Positions 1-9,652 are shown, counted from the first letter of the stretch. The stretch is 64,000 nucleotides of DNA from Sterolibacterium denitrificans (GCF_900174485.1 NZ_LT837803.1:2805305-2869304); one strand, 5' to 3'. The notes: generated from the sequence alone by a model not told the origin. A program made the numbers and translations.

Positions 1-1119
1 CTTGCCGGTGCGCTGCAGCTCGTACAGGCACTTGACGGTGAGGATGCTGCCCGTGGCGGCCAGCGGATGGCCCAGCGCCACGGCGCCGCCATTCGGATTC
101 ACCTTGGCCGGATCGAAGCCCAGTTCACGGCTGACGCACAGCGCCTGGACGGCAAAGGCTTCGTTCGATTCGATCACGTCGATGTCGTTGAGCGACAGGC
201 CGGCACGCTTGAGCGCCAGGCGCACGGCCGGAATCGGCCCGGTGCCCATGATGCTCGGATCGACGCCGGCCACCGCGTAGGAAACCAGCCGCGCCAGCGG
301 CTTCGCGCCGGCTCTGGCGGCCGCGCCGGCTTCCATCAGCACCACGGCCGCCGCGCCATCGTTGATGCCCGAAGCATTGCCGGCCGTGACCGTGCCGTCC
401 TTCTTGAACGCCGGCTTCAGCTTGGCGAGCGAATCCAGCGAAGCGTCGGCCTTGGGATATTCATCGGTATCGAACATCACCGCGCCCTTGCGCGTCTTCA
501 GTTCCACCGGCACGATCTGCGACTTGAAGTGGCCGGCGGCAATGGCCTTGACCGCGCGCTGCTGGCTTTCCACGGCGCAGGCGTCCTGGTCCTCGCGGCC
601 GATGCCGAAACGCTCGGCGATGTTCTCCGCGGTGATACCCATGTGGTTCGGACTGAACGGATCGGTGAGGGCACCGACCATCATGTCGATCATCTTGGTA
701 TCGCCCATGCGCGCGCCGAAACGGGCGGCCGGCATGGTGTAGCCAGCGCGGCTCATGCTCTCGACGCCGCAGCCGATGGCGACATCGGCATCGCCCAACT
801 GGATCGCATTGGCGGCCGTGACGATGGACTGCAGACCCGAGCCGCACAGACGGTTCAGCGTCAATGCGGCGGATTCCTGGCTCAGGCCGGCGTCGATGGC
901 GATGGCGCGCGAGACATACATGTCGCGGGCTTCGCCATGGATCACGTTGCCGCAGACCAGTTGCTCGACCTGGGCGGCCTCGATGCCGGCGCGGGCAATG
1001 GCCTCCTTCACCACCAGAACGCCGAGCAGCGAGGGCGACAGATCCTTCAGACTGCCGCCAAAACTACCGATCGGGGTGCGCGCACCGCTGACCACCATCA
1101 CTTCACGTCGATTCGACAT
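1..1119 (-). CDS. Acetyl-CoA acetyltransferase (thiolase), 3' end cut by window
   Basis: Biosynthetic-type thiolase that joins two acetyl-CoA to acetoacetyl-CoA, or cleaves longer 3-ketoacyl-CoAs; cytoplasmic. 373 codons are present and the frame runs off base 1; the family is about 393 residues, so roughly 20 C-terminal residues, including the second catalytic Cys, are outside. The nucleophile Cys92 lies in the motif [10 protein letters not shown] and the catalytic His in [12 protein letters not shown] close to the edge. Two ATGs abut (1122 and 1119); an AGGAG seven bases upstream favours the one at 1119. PhaA, AtoB and BktB cannot be told apart from this sequence, so no symbol is given. The next gene upstream (CobD-like) ends about 20 bases away on the same strand. 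Confidence 0.93.
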   Translation of the reverse strand, partial: MSNRREVMVVSGARTPIGSFGGSLKDLSPSLLGVLVVKEAIARAGIEAAQVEQLVCGNVIHGEARDMYVSRAIAIDAGLSQESAALTLNRLCGSGLQSIVTAANAIQLGDADVAIGCGVESMSRAGYTMPAARFGARMGDTKMIDMMVGALTDPFSPNHMGITAENIAERFGIGREDQDACAVESQQRAVKAIAAGHFKSQIVPVELKTRKGAVMFDTDEYPKADASLDSLAKLKPAFKKDGTVTAGNASGINDGAAAVVLMEAGAAARAGAKPLARLVSYAVAGVDPSIMGTGPIPAVRLALKRAGLSLNDIDVIESNEAFAVQALCVSRELGFDPAKVNPNGGAVALGHPLAATGSILTVKCLYELQRTGK

Positions 1120-1141
1120 CATCGTTCTCCTGAAAAACTGT

Positions 1142-2059
1142 TCAACCCATCCAGCTGGCGACCCAAAATAGCGCCAGCAGCAGCACGCACAGGACGAGAC
1201 TGCGCCACACCAGACCTATCGCACTTTGCATGGAATCGGCATCGGCCTCCTCGCCGCTGCCCAGCTCCGGCCGCTCACTGAACGCAACCTCGCCCGCCTC
1301 CTGCAGAGGCTGGCCGAGACGCACACCGATGGCGCCAGCGCCGCTGGCCAGCAGTATACCGGAGGCCGGGTCCGGCCAGTTCGCGGCCTGGGTGCGCCAG
1401 CAATACACGGCGTCCTCGAAATTTCCCACCATGGCGAAGACCGCCGCCGTGCAGCGCAACGGCAGCCAGTCGATGTAATGGAAAGCCTTGCGTGCCGTTT
1501 CGCCAAACACGCCGACTTCGCTCCCGCCCCACTGGCCGCGGAAAAACAGCGCCAGCCGATACAGCATGGCACCCGCCGGACCGAGCGCGACGAAGTAGAA
1601 CAGCGGCGCGAAGACATGCTGGTGCGAAGCCAACAGGGCTTCCTCGATGGCCAGACGCGCCACTTCGCGCGAACTCAGACGCTCGGCGCTGCGGCCGCGC
1701 CATTCGCCGATCAACGCGCGCGCGCGCTCCAGTTCGCCCATGCGCAGTGCCAGGTGGGTATCGGTGAAGTAATGGCTGAACTGGCGAAAGCCCATCGTGA
1801 CGTACAGCACCGCCACATTGAAGGGCAACAGCAGCAGGGGCTGCCAGCGGGCAATGGCGAACTGCAGCAGCAACAGCAAGAGCAATGGCGGCAACATCGC
1901 CGCAAGCCAGGCGATCGTGCCGTGAATACGCCGGCCGTCGTTGCAGTAAGTTTCCAGAAATTGCGCATAACGCGTCAGTGGCGCACGCACGAAACGCTGC
2001 TGCGCAAGCGGGCGGACCTGCTCGAGTATCAGGGCAATGACAATCGAAAAAAGCGACAT
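1142..2059 (-). CDS. CobD/CbiB-family (AmpE-like) integral membrane protein
   Basis: About 305 residues with the family opening MSLFSIVIALILEQ, a hydrophobic block near residues 45-90 and a C-terminal membrane segment. The superfamily includes adenosylcobinamide-phosphate synthase (CobD/CbiB) and the AmpE-like paralogs common in Betaproteobacteria; no other cobalamin synthesis gene is adjacent, so a role in B12 synthesis is not established. The frame stays open upstream to 2128, but that extension is made of a 9-bp tandem repeat encoding an IIP repeat, so the internal ATG at 2059, matching the family N-terminus, is preferred. No clear ribosome binding site is visible. It follows the Nudix gene on the same strand. 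Confidence 0.75.
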   Translation of the reverse strand: MSLFSIVIALILEQVRPLAQQRFVRAPLTRYAQFLETYCNDGRRIHGTIAWLAAMLPPLLLLLLLQFAIARWQPLLLLPFNVAVLYVTMGFRQFSHYFTDTHLALRMGELERARALIGEWRGRSAERLSSREVARLAIEEALLASHQHVFAPLFYFVALGPAGAMLYRLALFFRGQWGGSEVGVFGETARKAFHYIDWLPLRCTAAVFAMVGNFEDAVYCWRTQAANWPDPASGILLASGAGAIGVRLGQPLQEAGEVAFSERPELGSGEEADADSMQSAIGLVWRSLVLCVLLLALFWVASWMG

Positions 2060-2069
2060 GCCGGCAAAC

Positions 2070-2096
2070 GGGATGATCGGGATGATCGGGATGATT
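2070..2096. repeat. 9-bp tandem repeat, three copies
   Basis: Three consecutive copies of GGGATGATC (last base changed to T) lie just upstream of the CobD-like start codon. Read on the minus strand they would add an Ile-Ile-Pro repeat if translation began further upstream. The period matches other 9-bp repeats in this window. Confidence 0.9.
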
Positions 2097-2137
2097 CGTA
2101 CGGTTCCCCAAGATACCACAGCCCGCAACGGGCGGCA

Positions 2138-2809
2138 TCACTCTTGCACAGCAGTATCACCATCCTGAGCAAAGAGATGGCGCTGCAAGGTCACGATCAT
2201 TCCGGCCGTGGCTCCCCAGATGAAATAGCCCTTCCAGGGCATGGCATAGTATTCGCGCAACACGCCCTGAAATTCGATCCTGTGCCGCTGGTAATTGGCT
2301 GGATCCATCAGGAATTCGAACGGCACTTCGAACACCTCGGCCACCTCGAAGTCATCGAGCTTGAGGTTGAGCGGCGGCATGACTAAACCGACCACCGGCG
2401 TGATGCTGAAACCCGTTGCCGTGCCGTATTCCGGCAGTTCGCCGAGAATCTCGACCTGGGCCGGATCGATCCCCACTTCTTCCTGCGCCTCGCGCAAGGC
2501 CGTGGCCTGCACCGTGGCATCGGACTCCTCGCAGCGCCCGCCCGGAAAACTGATCTGTCCGGCATGATCGCGCAGATGCTGGGTACGCTGGGTCAGCAGC
2601 AGGGTCACGCCCGTGTCGCGCAGCACCAGTGGAATCAGGACGGCCGCCGGCGTCGGCGCTTGGGGCGGCAGATCGAACATGCTGCGATCGAAGCCCTGCA
2701 CGCTCTTGGACGTGCTTTCAGCGCCGCATGCAGGACGCAGCGAACACGCCAGGCGCTCGCGCAGCCAAGCGACGCTGATGGGCGGCATTGCCGCAGGATT
2801 TTCGTTCAT
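2138..2809 (-). CDS. nudL: Nudix hydrolase, CoA diphosphatase type (NudL-like)
   Basis: 223 residues. Nudix hydrolases cleave nucleoside diphosphates linked to another moiety; the NudL branch splits coenzyme A and acyl-CoAs into 4'-phosphopantetheine derivatives and 3',5'-ADP. The Nudix box spans about residues 90-114, starting in SFPGGRCEESDA and ending REAQEEVGI, with the Asp substitution at the first acidic position usual for NudL. The conserved stretch RTQHLRDHAGQISFPGG just before the box is diagnostic of this branch. It starts with ATG at 2809 and lies between the CobD-like gene and yajQ, all on the minus strand. Substrate assignment rests on family resemblance. Confidence 0.85.
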   Translation of the reverse strand: MNENPAAMPPISVAWLRERLACSLRPACGAESTSKSVQGFDRSMFDLPPQAPTPAAVLIPLVLRDTGVTLLLTQRTQHLRDHAGQISFPGGRCEESDATVQATALREAQEEVGIDPAQVEILGELPEYGTATGFSITPVVGLVMPPLNLKLDDFEVAEVFEVPFEFLMDPANYQRHRIEFQGVLREYYAMPWKGYFIWGATAGMIVTLQRHLFAQDGDTAVQE

Positions 2810-2880
2810 CGGAGATCAACGTAAACCGATAACCGCATCGAGGGTAGCCGGACGGCAAGCATCGTCACCGCCTCGCCACG

Positions 2881-3375
2881 TCAATCGCGGAAGTTGCCGT
2901 ACTTGATCGGGAAATCGGTAATGCCCTTGGTTACCAGCGCGATCGCCGCCTGCAGGTCGTCGCGCTTGGCGCCGGAGACGCGCACCGCATCGCCCTGGAT
3001 ACTGGCCTGCACCTTGAGTTTGGCATCCTTGATCATCTTGACGATCTTCTTCGCCAGTTCGGACTCGATGCCGATCTTGATCTTCAGCTCCTGCTTGACC
3101 TTGTTGCCGGAAATTTTCTGCACCGTCTGATGATCGAGGCGCTTGACGCTTTCCTTTTCCTTCTTCTCCATCGCCGGGAAGAGGATGTCCTTGATCTGGT
3201 CGAGCTGAAAGTCGGAATCGCCAAAGAGCGTGATCACCTTGTCCTTCTCGTTGAGCTCGACCTTGGCCGAAGTGCCCTTGAAGTCATAGCGTGCATCGAT
3301 CTGGCGACTCGTGACGTCGATCGCATTCTTCAGCGCGACCATGTCGGCTTCAGAGGAAAAATCAAATGATGGCAT
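2881..3375 (-). CDS. yajQ: YajQ-family cyclic-di-GMP/nucleotide-binding protein
   Basis: 164 residues, the full length of the YajQ/DUF520 family, with the characteristic start MPSFDFSSEADMVALKNA and end TDFPIKYGNFRD. YajQ folds as two tandem ferredoxin-like domains; Xanthomonas and Pseudomonas members bind cyclic di-GMP and affect transcription and virulence, but in most bacteria the role is unknown. The start ATG at 3375 has GGAGG about five bases upstream. It lies just downstream of ppnP (12-base gap) and is probably co-transcribed with it. Confidence 0.96.
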   Translation of the reverse strand: MPSFDFSSEADMVALKNAIDVTSRQIDARYDFKGTSAKVELNEKDKVITLFGDSDFQLDQIKDILFPAMEKKEKESVKRLDHQTVQKISGNKVKQELKIKIGIESELAKKIVKMIKDAKLKVQASIQGDAVRVSGAKRDDLQAAIALVTKGITDFPIKYGNFRD

Positions 3376-3387
3376 GCCAACCTCCGT

Positions 3388-3702
3388 TCAACCAAAATGA
3401 CAGACGTAGTGATAAGGCTCGATCACCTCGATGTCGAAACTCGAATTGCCCGGTACGCTGAACGACTGGCCCGCACCGTAAGATATCCACTCACTTTGGC
3501 CCTGCAATCGAACGCGGCAAGCGCCCGCCACGCTTTCCATGATTTCCGGCGCGCCGGTGTTGAAAGTCAGCGCAGGCCCCGGCAGGATCACGCCGACGCT
3601 CTTCTTCGTGCCATCGGCAAACTGCACGGTATGGCTCACGCATTGGCCGTCGAAATAGACATTGGCCTGCTTGACGACACTGACGTTATCGAACTGCGAC
3701 AT
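3388..3702 (-). CDS. ppnP: Pyrimidine/purine nucleoside phosphorylase PpnP
   Basis: 104-residue single-domain cupin of the DUF1255/YaiE family, whose E. coli member phosphorolyses a wide range of nucleosides to the free base and (deoxy)ribose 1-phosphate. Recognisable family segments are [32 protein letters not shown] and the C-terminal YHYVCHFG. It is preceded at only two bases' distance by the DUF2788 gene and followed by yajQ, so the three likely share a transcript. Role in nucleoside salvage is inferred from the family. Confidence 0.93.
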   Translation of the reverse strand: MSQFDNVSVVKQANVYFDGQCVSHTVQFADGTKKSVGVILPGPALTFNTGAPEIMESVAGACRVRLQGQSEWISYGAGQSFSVPGNSSFDIEVIEPYHYVCHFG

Positions 3703-3704
3703 AT

Positions 3705-3914
3705 TCAGATTCCCCAGAGTTTTTCGATGACCAGTTTGGTGATGAAGCCGAGCATGCCGAAAGCCAGCACGAAGAACAGCACGAACGTGCCGCGCTTGCC
3801 CGCCTTCGACTTGTAGGCCAGCTCGCCGATGATGAACAGCATGAACAACATGAAGGCGCCGACGCCCCAGGTGGAGAAGAACTCGGCGAACTTTTCTTCA
3901 CTGATGTTCATCAT
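3705..3914 (-). CDS. DUF2788 small membrane protein
   Basis: 69 residues with two predicted membrane helices (about residues 15-32 and 42-62) separated by a basic loop, YKSKAGKRG, that fixes a likely cytoplasmic loop. The sequence fits the DUF2788 family, a small inner-membrane protein of Betaproteobacteria without known function. Two adjacent ATGs (3914 and 3911) are possible starts. It lies 27 bases downstream of argG and two bases before ppnP. Confidence 0.8.
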   Translation of the reverse strand: MMNISEEKFAEFFSTWGVGAFMLFMLFIIGELAYKSKAGKRGTFVLFFVLAFGMLGFITKLVIEKLWGI

Positions 3915-3941
3915 GACGCAGCCCGGTCCGGATCCTGAATC

Positions 3942-5174
3942 CTATTTGCCGCGCCGCGCGGCAAGATTGGCGGCAATGCGCAGACGCAAGGCGTTCAGCT
4001 TGATGAAGCCGCCGGCATCCTTCTGGTCGTAGGCGCCGGCATCGTCCTCGAAGGTGGCGATGGTCGGATCGAACAGCGAATCGGTCTTCGAATCGCGGCC
4101 GACGACGATGACGTTGCCCTTGTAGAGCTTGACGCGCACGCTGCCGTTCACCGTCTGCTGGGTGTGGTCGATCAGCGCCTGCAGCGCGCGGCGCTCGGGC
4201 GCCCACCAGTAGCCGTTGTAAATCAGACTGGCATAGCGCGGCATCAGGTCGTCCTTGAGATGGGCGACTTCGCGGTCGAGGGTGATCGACTCGATGGCGC
4301 GATGCGCGCGCAGCAGGATCGTGCCGCCCGGCGTTTCGTAGCAGCCGCGCGACTTCATGCCGACGTAGCGGTTCTCGACCAGGTCGAGGCGGCCGATGCC
4401 GTGCTTGCCGCCGATCCGGTTCAACTCGGCCAGCAGTTCGTGCGCCGGCATCGCCTTGCCGTTGATGGCAACCAGGTCGCCCTGCGCGAATTCCAGATCG
4501 AGGTATTCGGCGGCGTCCGGCGCCTGCTCGGGCGACACCGTCCAGCGCCACATGTCCTCTTCGGCCTCGGCGGCAGGATCCTCCAGATGGCGGCCTTCGT
4601 AGCTGATGTGCAGCAGGTTGGCGTCCATCGAGTAGGGCGAGCCGCCCTGCTTGTGCTTCATCTCGACCGGGATGCCGTGCTTCTCGGCATAGGCCAGCAG
4701 TTTCTCGCGCGAGAGCAGATCCCATTCGCGCCACGGCGCGATGATCTTGATGCCGGGCTTCAGCGCATAGGCGCCGAGCTCGAAGCGCACCTGGTCGTTA
4801 CCCTTGCCGGTCGCGCCGTGGGAGATCGCGTCGGCGCCGGTCTGGTTGACGATCTCGATCAGGCGCTTGGCGATCAACGGCCGCGCGATCGAAGTGCCGA
4901 GCAGGTACTCGCCTTCATAGATGGTGTTGGCGCGGAACATCGGGAAGACGAAGTCGCGCACGAATTCCTCGCGCAGGTCGTCGATGAAGATGTTCTCCGG
5001 CTTGATGCCGAACTTGAGCGCCTTGGCGCGCGCCGGCTCCAGCTCCTCGCCCTGGCCGAGGTCGGCGGTGAAGGTCACCACCTCGCACTGATAGGTGTCC
5101 TGCAGCCACTTGAGAATGACCGAGGTATCCAGCCCGCCCGAATAGGCGAGCACTGCTTTCTTGACGTCGCTCAT
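3942..5174 (-). CDS. argG: Argininosuccinate synthase
   Basis: 410 residues, the usual length. It condenses citrulline and aspartate with ATP to argininosuccinate, the seventh step of arginine synthesis; cytoplasmic tetramer. The N-terminal PP-loop reads [15 protein letters not shown], followed by further family motifs such as [15 protein letters not shown] and [13 protein letters not shown] at 5174. The gene is third in the order argD-argF-argG on the minus strand, 45 bases after argF, so citrulline made by ArgF passes to the enzyme encoded next door. Confidence 0.98.
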   Translation of the reverse strand: MSDVKKAVLAYSGGLDTSVILKWLQDTYQCEVVTFTADLGQGEELEPARAKALKFGIKPENIFIDDLREEFVRDFVFPMFRANTIYEGEYLLGTSIARPLIAKRLIEIVNQTGADAISHGATGKGNDQVRFELGAYALKPGIKIIAPWREWDLLSREKLLAYAEKHGIPVEMKHKQGGSPYSMDANLLHISYEGRHLEDPAAEAEEDMWRWTVSPEQAPDAAEYLDLEFAQGDLVAINGKAMPAHELLAELNRIGGKHGIGRLDLVENRYVGMKSRGCYETPGGTILLRAHRAIESITLDREVAHLKDDLMPRYASLIYNGYWWAPERRALQALIDHTQQTVNGSVRVKLYKGNVIVVGRDSKTDSLFDPTIATFEDDAGAYDQKDAGGFIKLNALRLRIAANLAARRGK

Positions 5175-5219
5175 GATTGATTCACTCTAATAACCAGGAA
5201 TGCTAAATACAAATTTTGT

Positions 5220-6143
5220 TCAGGAACCCACCTTGCCGAGCAGCAGGAATTCCATCAGCGCCTTCTGTATGTGGAGCCGGTTCTCCGCCTCGTCCCAGAC
5301 CACGCTCTGCGGGCCGTCGATGACCTCAGCCGCCACTTCCTCGCCGCGATGCGCCGGCAGGCAGTGCATGAACAAGGCATCGGGCTTGGCCTGGCGCATC
5401 ATTTCCGCATCGACCTGCCAGTCCTCGAAGTCGCGCAGGCGCTCTTCGTTTTCGGCCTCGAAGCCCATGCTGGTCCACACGTCGGTGGTCACCAGGTCGG
5501 CGTCGTGCGCTGCTTCCAGCGGATCGGCGAATTCCTCGTAGTGGTCGGTACCGTAAAGGCCGGCACGCTCGGGCTCGACTTCGTAGCCGGGTGGCGTGGA
5601 CACATGCACGTTGAAGCCGAAAATCTCGGCCGCCTGCAGCCAGGTGTTGCAGACGTTGTTGGAATCACCGATCCAGGCCACGGTCTTGCCGGCGATCGAG
5701 CCGCGCTGCTCGATGAAGGTGTAGATGTCGGCGAGGATCTGGCAGGGATGGTATTCGTTGGTCAGGCCATTGATCACCGGCACGCGCGAATTCGAGGCGA
5801 AACGCTCGATGATGTCCTGCTCGAAGGTGCGGATCATGACGAGGTCGCTCATGCGCGAGATCACCTGCGCCGCGTCCTCGACCGGCTCGCCGCGGCCGAG
5901 CTGCGAATCGCGCGTGTTCAGGTAAATCGCGCTGCCGCCGAGCTGCTGCATGCCGGCCTCGAAGGACAGTCGTGTGCGCGTGCTGGCCTTCTCGAAAATC
6001 ATCACCAGCGTGCGGTCGATGAGCGGCCAGTATTGCTGGTAGGCCTTGAACTGCTGCTTGATGATTTTGGTGCGCTGGAACAGATGTTCGTGCTCGGCGC
6101 GGGTTAAGTCCTTGAACTGCAGGAAATGTCTGACGGGAATCAT
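5220..6143 (-). CDS. argF: Ornithine carbamoyltransferase
   Basis: 307 residues from the preferred start. It transfers the carbamoyl group from carbamoyl phosphate to ornithine giving citrulline. Signature motifs are STRTRLSFE (carbamoyl-phosphate loop), HPCQILAD, and MHCLPAHRGEEV near the C-terminus. The frame is open to 6203, overlapping argD, and also has an ATG at 6149; the ATG at 6143 is chosen because AGGTG lies six bases upstream and the protein then has the family length. Between argD and argG in an arginine operon. Confidence 0.96.
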   Translation of the reverse strand: MIPVRHFLQFKDLTRAEHEHLFQRTKIIKQQFKAYQQYWPLIDRTLVMIFEKASTRTRLSFEAGMQQLGGSAIYLNTRDSQLGRGEPVEDAAQVISRMSDLVMIRTFEQDIIERFASNSRVPVINGLTNEYHPCQILADIYTFIEQRGSIAGKTVAWIGDSNNVCNTWLQAAEIFGFNVHVSTPPGYEVEPERAGLYGTDHYEEFADPLEAAHDADLVTTDVWTSMGFEAENEERLRDFEDWQVDAEMMRQAKPDALFMHCLPAHRGEEVAAEVIDGPQSVVWDEAENRLHIQKALMEFLLLGKVGS

Positions 6144-6195
6144 GTTCATCACCTGTTCGGTTGCTTGATGTGCCGCATGCCGGCCTGCCTGCGGG

Positions 6196-7374
6196 TCAGT
6201 CACCGGCCGCCAGGAATTCGCGGATCAGCCGGGACAGCGTGCCCACCAGTTCCGCCGCCTCGGCATCGCTGAAGATCAGCGGCGGCAGCAGGCGCACCAC
6301 CTTGTCGGCGGTGACGTTGATCAAAAGACCGGCGACCAGCGCCTGCTGCACCAGCTCGCCGCAATTGCGATCCAGCTCGATGCCGATCATCAGGCCGCTG
6401 CCCCGGATGTCGACGACGCCGGCAAGTCCCGCCAGGGCGCTGGCAAGGCCATCGCGGATGGTTGCGCCGAGCACCTGGGCTCGCGCCAGCAGTCCGTCCT
6501 GCTCGATCACTTCGAGCGTCGTCAGGGCGGCGATGCAGGCCAGGGGATTGCCGCCGAAAGTCGAACCGTGATTGCCGGGACCGAATACACCAGCGGCCTT
6601 GCCGGCCGCCAGGCAGGCGCCGATGGGCACCCCCGAGCCGAGCCCCTTGGCCAGCGTCATCACATCCGGCAGGATGCCGGCGTGCTGATGGGCAAACCAG
6701 CGGCCGGTGCGTCCCAGGCCGCACTGCACTTCATCGAGCATCAGCAGCCAGTCGTTGGCCGTGCAGATCCGGCGCAGCGCCTGCAGGTATTCCTGATGGG
6801 CCTGACGAATGCCGCCCTCGCCCTGGATGGGCTCCAGCAGCACGGCCACCACATTGGCGTTGTTGCGGGCCACCGCTTCGAGGGCCGCCAGATCGTCGTA
6901 CGGCACGCGGATGAAGCCGCCCACCAGCGGCTCGAAACCGGCCTGCACCTTGCGGTTGCCGGTGGCCGACAGCGTTGCCAGCGTGCGGCCGTGGAAAGCC
7001 TTTTCCATGACGATGATCGCCGGCTGCTCGATGCCCTTGTTGTGGCCGTAGAGCCGGGCCAGCTTGATCGCCGCCTCGTTGGCTTCGCAACCCGAGTTGC
7101 AGAAGAACGTCTCGGCCATGCCCGAATGCACGGCGAGACGATCGGCCAGCAACTCCTGTTCGCGCACGCGATACAGGTTGGAAGTGTGGATCAGCCTGCC
7201 CGCCTGCTCGGCGAGCGCCTTGCTCAGACGCGGATGGCCATGTCCCAGGGTATTGACGGCGATGCCGGCCAGCGCATCGAGGTAGCTGCGGCCTTGCTCA
7301 TCATAGACGCGTGCGCCTTCGCCATGAGTGAAAGTCACCGATTGGCGGGCGTAAACATTCATCAGATGCGTCAT
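6196..7374 (-). CDS. argD: Acetylornithine aminotransferase
   Basis: PLP-dependent class III aminotransferase, 392 residues, converting N-acetylglutamate semialdehyde to N-acetylornithine (often also succinyl-diaminopimelate in lysine synthesis). Motifs include FFCNSGCEANEAAIKLAR, EPIQGEGGI, LMLDEVQCGLGRTG and the PLP lysine in TLAKGLGSGVPIG. The open frame continues to 7521, but the homologous N-terminus MTHLMNVYARQSV begins at ATG 7374 (a second ATG is at 7362). First gene of argDFG; about 50 bases separate it from argF. Confidence 0.95.
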   Translation of the reverse strand: MTHLMNVYARQSVTFTHGEGARVYDEQGRSYLDALAGIAVNTLGHGHPRLSKALAEQAGRLIHTSNLYRVREQELLADRLAVHSGMAETFFCNSGCEANEAAIKLARLYGHNKGIEQPAIIVMEKAFHGRTLATLSATGNRKVQAGFEPLVGGFIRVPYDDLAALEAVARNNANVVAVLLEPIQGEGGIRQAHQEYLQALRRICTANDWLLMLDEVQCGLGRTGRWFAHQHAGILPDVMTLAKGLGSGVPIGACLAAGKAAGVFGPGNHGSTFGGNPLACIAALTTLEVIEQDGLLARAQVLGATIRDGLASALAGLAGVVDIRGSGLMIGIELDRNCGELVQQALVAGLLINVTADKVVRLLPPLIFSDAEAAELVGTLSRLIREFLAAGD

Positions 7375-7649
7375 GGCGGCTGCCCCGTGCGAAAGTCGAA
7401 GATGCAACGAAGATACGGAAACTACGTCGTCAAACAGCGACGGCGGCTTGCGCCGCCGTGCATGACAGGAAACGGTCAGTACCGGTTCGGAACTCAGAAC
7501 CGCTGGCCCGATCACCCGCAAAACAGAAACCAGCCTGCTAACAGACTGGCGCGCTCAATTCACTCGCAATTCGACTCGCTGCGGCATGCAGCGCCACGAA
7601 CGGCTGCCGCGTGCTTCGACCATCCAGCTAGCCAGCCATACAAGCAAGG
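7375..7649. other. argD leader region, no gene
   Basis: About 275 bases without a supported coding sequence between the rpsT terminator and argD. It should hold the argDFG promoter. The only strong structure seen is the hairpin listed at 7440-7459. I could not recognise an ArgR operator with confidence. Confidence 0.6.
7440..7459 (-). promoter_or_regulatory. GC hairpin in argDFG leader
   Basis: Perfect inverted repeat ACGGCGGC-TTGC-GCCGCCGT, 8-bp stem and 4-base loop, about 65 bases upstream of argD. On the minus strand it is followed by CGCTGTTTG, only a weak U-run, so it could be a 5' stem-loop or an attenuator rather than a full terminator. Confidence 0.5.
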
Positions 7650-7672
7650 AAGCGACCGGGAGCCGGACGCTT
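7650..7672 (-). terminator. Probable rpsT terminator
   Basis: Ten bases after the rpsT stop codon: stem AAGCG plus CCGG closing on a CTC loop, with one T-T mismatch, followed by CCTTGCTTG. The stem is good and the U-tract poor, so it is a moderate candidate. Confidence 0.5.
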
Positions 7673-7681
7673 GCGCCGGAA

Positions 7682-7942
7682 TCAGAGCGCCTTGATGGCG
7701 GCCGACAGGCGGCTCTTGTGGCGAGCGGCCTTGTTCTTGTGGATGATTTTCTTGTCAGCGATGCTGTCGATGGTGCTCATCGAGGTATTGAAAACGGACT
7801 GGGCGGCGGTTTTGTCGCCGGCAAGAATCGCCTTCTGCACCTTCTTGATTGCGGTACGCAACTCCGAGCGCAGGCTCATGTTGTGGACACGCTGCTTGTC
7901 TGCCTGACGGGCGCGCTTGCGCGCTTGTGCGCTATTTGCCAT
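7682..7942 (-). CDS. rpsT: 30S ribosomal protein S20
   Basis: 86 residues, [17 protein letters not shown] to [10 protein letters not shown], a lysine/arginine-rich helical protein that binds 16S rRNA early in 30S assembly. The frame is open upstream to 8044, but the ATG at 7942 gives the exact family N-terminus. A strong promoter lies immediately upstream (7977-8005). The gene is divergent from murJ, an arrangement common in Proteobacteria. Confidence 0.98.
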   Translation of the reverse strand: MANSAQARKRARQADKQRVHNMSLRSELRTAIKKVQKAILAGDKTAAQSVFNTSMSTIDSIADKKIIHKNKAARHKSRLSAAIKAL

Positions 7943-7976
7943 GAATTCGTTCCAGCGGTAACAGGGAAAGCGGCGG

Positions 7977-8005
7977 ATTATAAGGAGATTCAGCCACATA
8001 TTCAA
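7977..8005 (-). promoter_or_regulatory. rpsT sigma-70 promoter
   Basis: On the minus strand TTGAAT (8005-8000), a 17-base spacer and a perfect TATAAT (7982-7977). Transcription should begin near 7970, leaving a leader of about 28 bases before the S20 start codon. Confidence 0.8.
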
Positions 8006-8084
8006 GCGCATCGAAATCCGTCTTGCCGTATAGTCGCTGGTCACGAAAGTTCAGCGCGGGACGCACGCCCCTTCCGGCAACACC

Positions 8085-9629
8085 ATGAACCTGCTCAGAG
8101 CCCTTGTCACCGTCAGTGGCATGACCCTGCTGTCGCGCATCCTCGGCTTTGTCCGCGATGCCGTCATCGCCCACATTTTCGGCGCCGGCATGGCCAACGA
8201 TGCCTTCGTCGTCGCCTTTCGCCTGCCCAACCTGCTGCGCCGCCTGTTCGCCGAAGGGGCTTTTTCGCAGGCTTTCGTCCCCATTCTGGCCGAATACAAA
8301 AACCGACTGGGGCCCCAGGAAGCGCGGCGCCTGGTCGACCATGTCGCCACGCTGCTGTTTCTCATCCTGCTGGGCATCACCCTGCTGGGCATGCTGTTGA
8401 CGCCCTGGCTGATCCATCTGACCGCGCCGGGCTTCGCCGCCGACGCCGAAAAATTCGCGCTGACCGTCGAACTGACGCGCATCACCTTCCCTTACATTCT
8501 GTTCATGTCGCTGGTCGCGCTGGCCGCCGGCGTGCTCAATACCTGGAGCCGCTTCGCCCTGCCGGCTTTCACGCCAGTGCTGCTGAATCTCTCTTTCATC
8601 TTCATGGCGCTGCTGGCCGCGCCGTACTTCGATCCGCCGATCATGGCGCTGGCCTGGGCCGTGGTGCTCGGCGGCATCCTGCAACTGGCGATCCAGTTGC
8701 CGGCGCTGGCGAGGATCGGCATGCTGCCGCGCTTCTCGTTCAGCCTGAATGATCCCGGCGTCAATCGCATCCTCAAGCTGATGGCGCCGGCCATCCTCGG
8801 CGTCTCGGTGGCCCAGATCAGCCTGCTGATCAATACCGTCTTCGCCTCCTTCCTGCCCGTCGGCAGCGTTTCCTGGCTCTACTACGCCGATCGCCTGATG
8901 GAGTTTCCCGCCGGGCTGCTGGGGGCGGCACTGGGCACGATCCTGCTGCCCAGCCTGGCGAAATGCCACGCCGACGACCGCCCGGAAGAGTTTTCGGTAC
9001 TGCTCGACTGGGGCCTGCGCCTGACCCTGCTGCTGACCCTGCCCGCCGCGCTGGCCATGGCGCTGCTCGGCGTGCCGCTCATTGCCACGCTGTTCCAGCA
9101 CGGCGCCTTCGCCGCCGGCGACGTATTGCAGACACGCAGCGCCCTGCTCGCCTACTGCCTGGGCCTGGCCAGCCTGATTCTGGTGAAGGTGCTGGCGCCG
9201 GGCTTCTACGCCCGCCAGAACATCCGCACCCCGGTGAAGATCGCCGTGCTCTCGCTGGCCGTCACGCAACTGCTGAACCTGGTCTTCATCTTCGGCCTCG
9301 GCCTGAATCATGCCGGACTGGCCTTGTCGATCAGCCTGGCCTCCGCCCTCAACGCAGGCTTGCTCTATCGGGGTCTGCGCAGTGCCGGCAGCTATCGGCC
9401 GCAGGCCGGCTGGGCCGCGTTTTTCGGCAAGCTGCTGCTGGCGCTGGTCGTCATGGGGGCCGTGCTGTGGTTCGGCGTCGGCGACGAAAAGGCCTGGCTG
9501 CAGATGAACATGCAAAGCAAGATCCCCTGGCTCGCCGGCCTGTGCCTCGGCGGTGCAGCCAGCTATTTCGGCACCCTCGCCCTGCTCGGCTTCCGTCTGG
9601 GCGACTTCAGGAAGCGCAGTACGAACTGA
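8085..9629 (+). CDS. murJ: Lipid II flippase MurJ (MviN)
   Basis: 514 residues with 14 predicted membrane helices; moves lipid-linked peptidoglycan precursor across the inner membrane. Family segments are SRILGFVRDAVIAHIFGAG, DAFVVAFRLPNLLRRLFAEG and the KNRLGP region. MurJ belongs to the MOP flippase superfamily. ATG at 8085, divergent from rpsT with 142 bases between the two start codons. Essential in most Gram-negative bacteria. Confidence 0.97.
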   Translation: MNLLRALVTVSGMTLLSRILGFVRDAVIAHIFGAGMANDAFVVAFRLPNLLRRLFAEGAFSQAFVPILAEYKNRLGPQEARRLVDHVATLLFLILLGITLLGMLLTPWLIHLTAPGFAADAEKFALTVELTRITFPYILFMSLVALAAGVLNTWSRFALPAFTPVLLNLSFIFMALLAAPYFDPPIMALAWAVVLGGILQLAIQLPALARIGMLPRFSFSLNDPGVNRILKLMAPAILGVSVAQISLLINTVFASFLPVGSVSWLYYADRLMEFPAGLLGAALGTILLPSLAKCHADDRPEEFSVLLDWGLRLTLLLTLPAALAMALLGVPLIATLFQHGAFAAGDVLQTRSALLAYCLGLASLILVKVLAPGFYARQNIRTPVKIAVLSLAVTQLLNLVFIFGLGLNHAGLALSISLASALNAGLLYRGLRSAGSYRPQAGWAAFFGKLLLALVVMGAVLWFGVGDEKAWLQMNMQSKIPWLAGLCLGGAASYFGTLALLGFRLGDFRKRSTN

Positions 9630-9652
9630 ACGGCAGGTTCAGCCGGCGGCGC

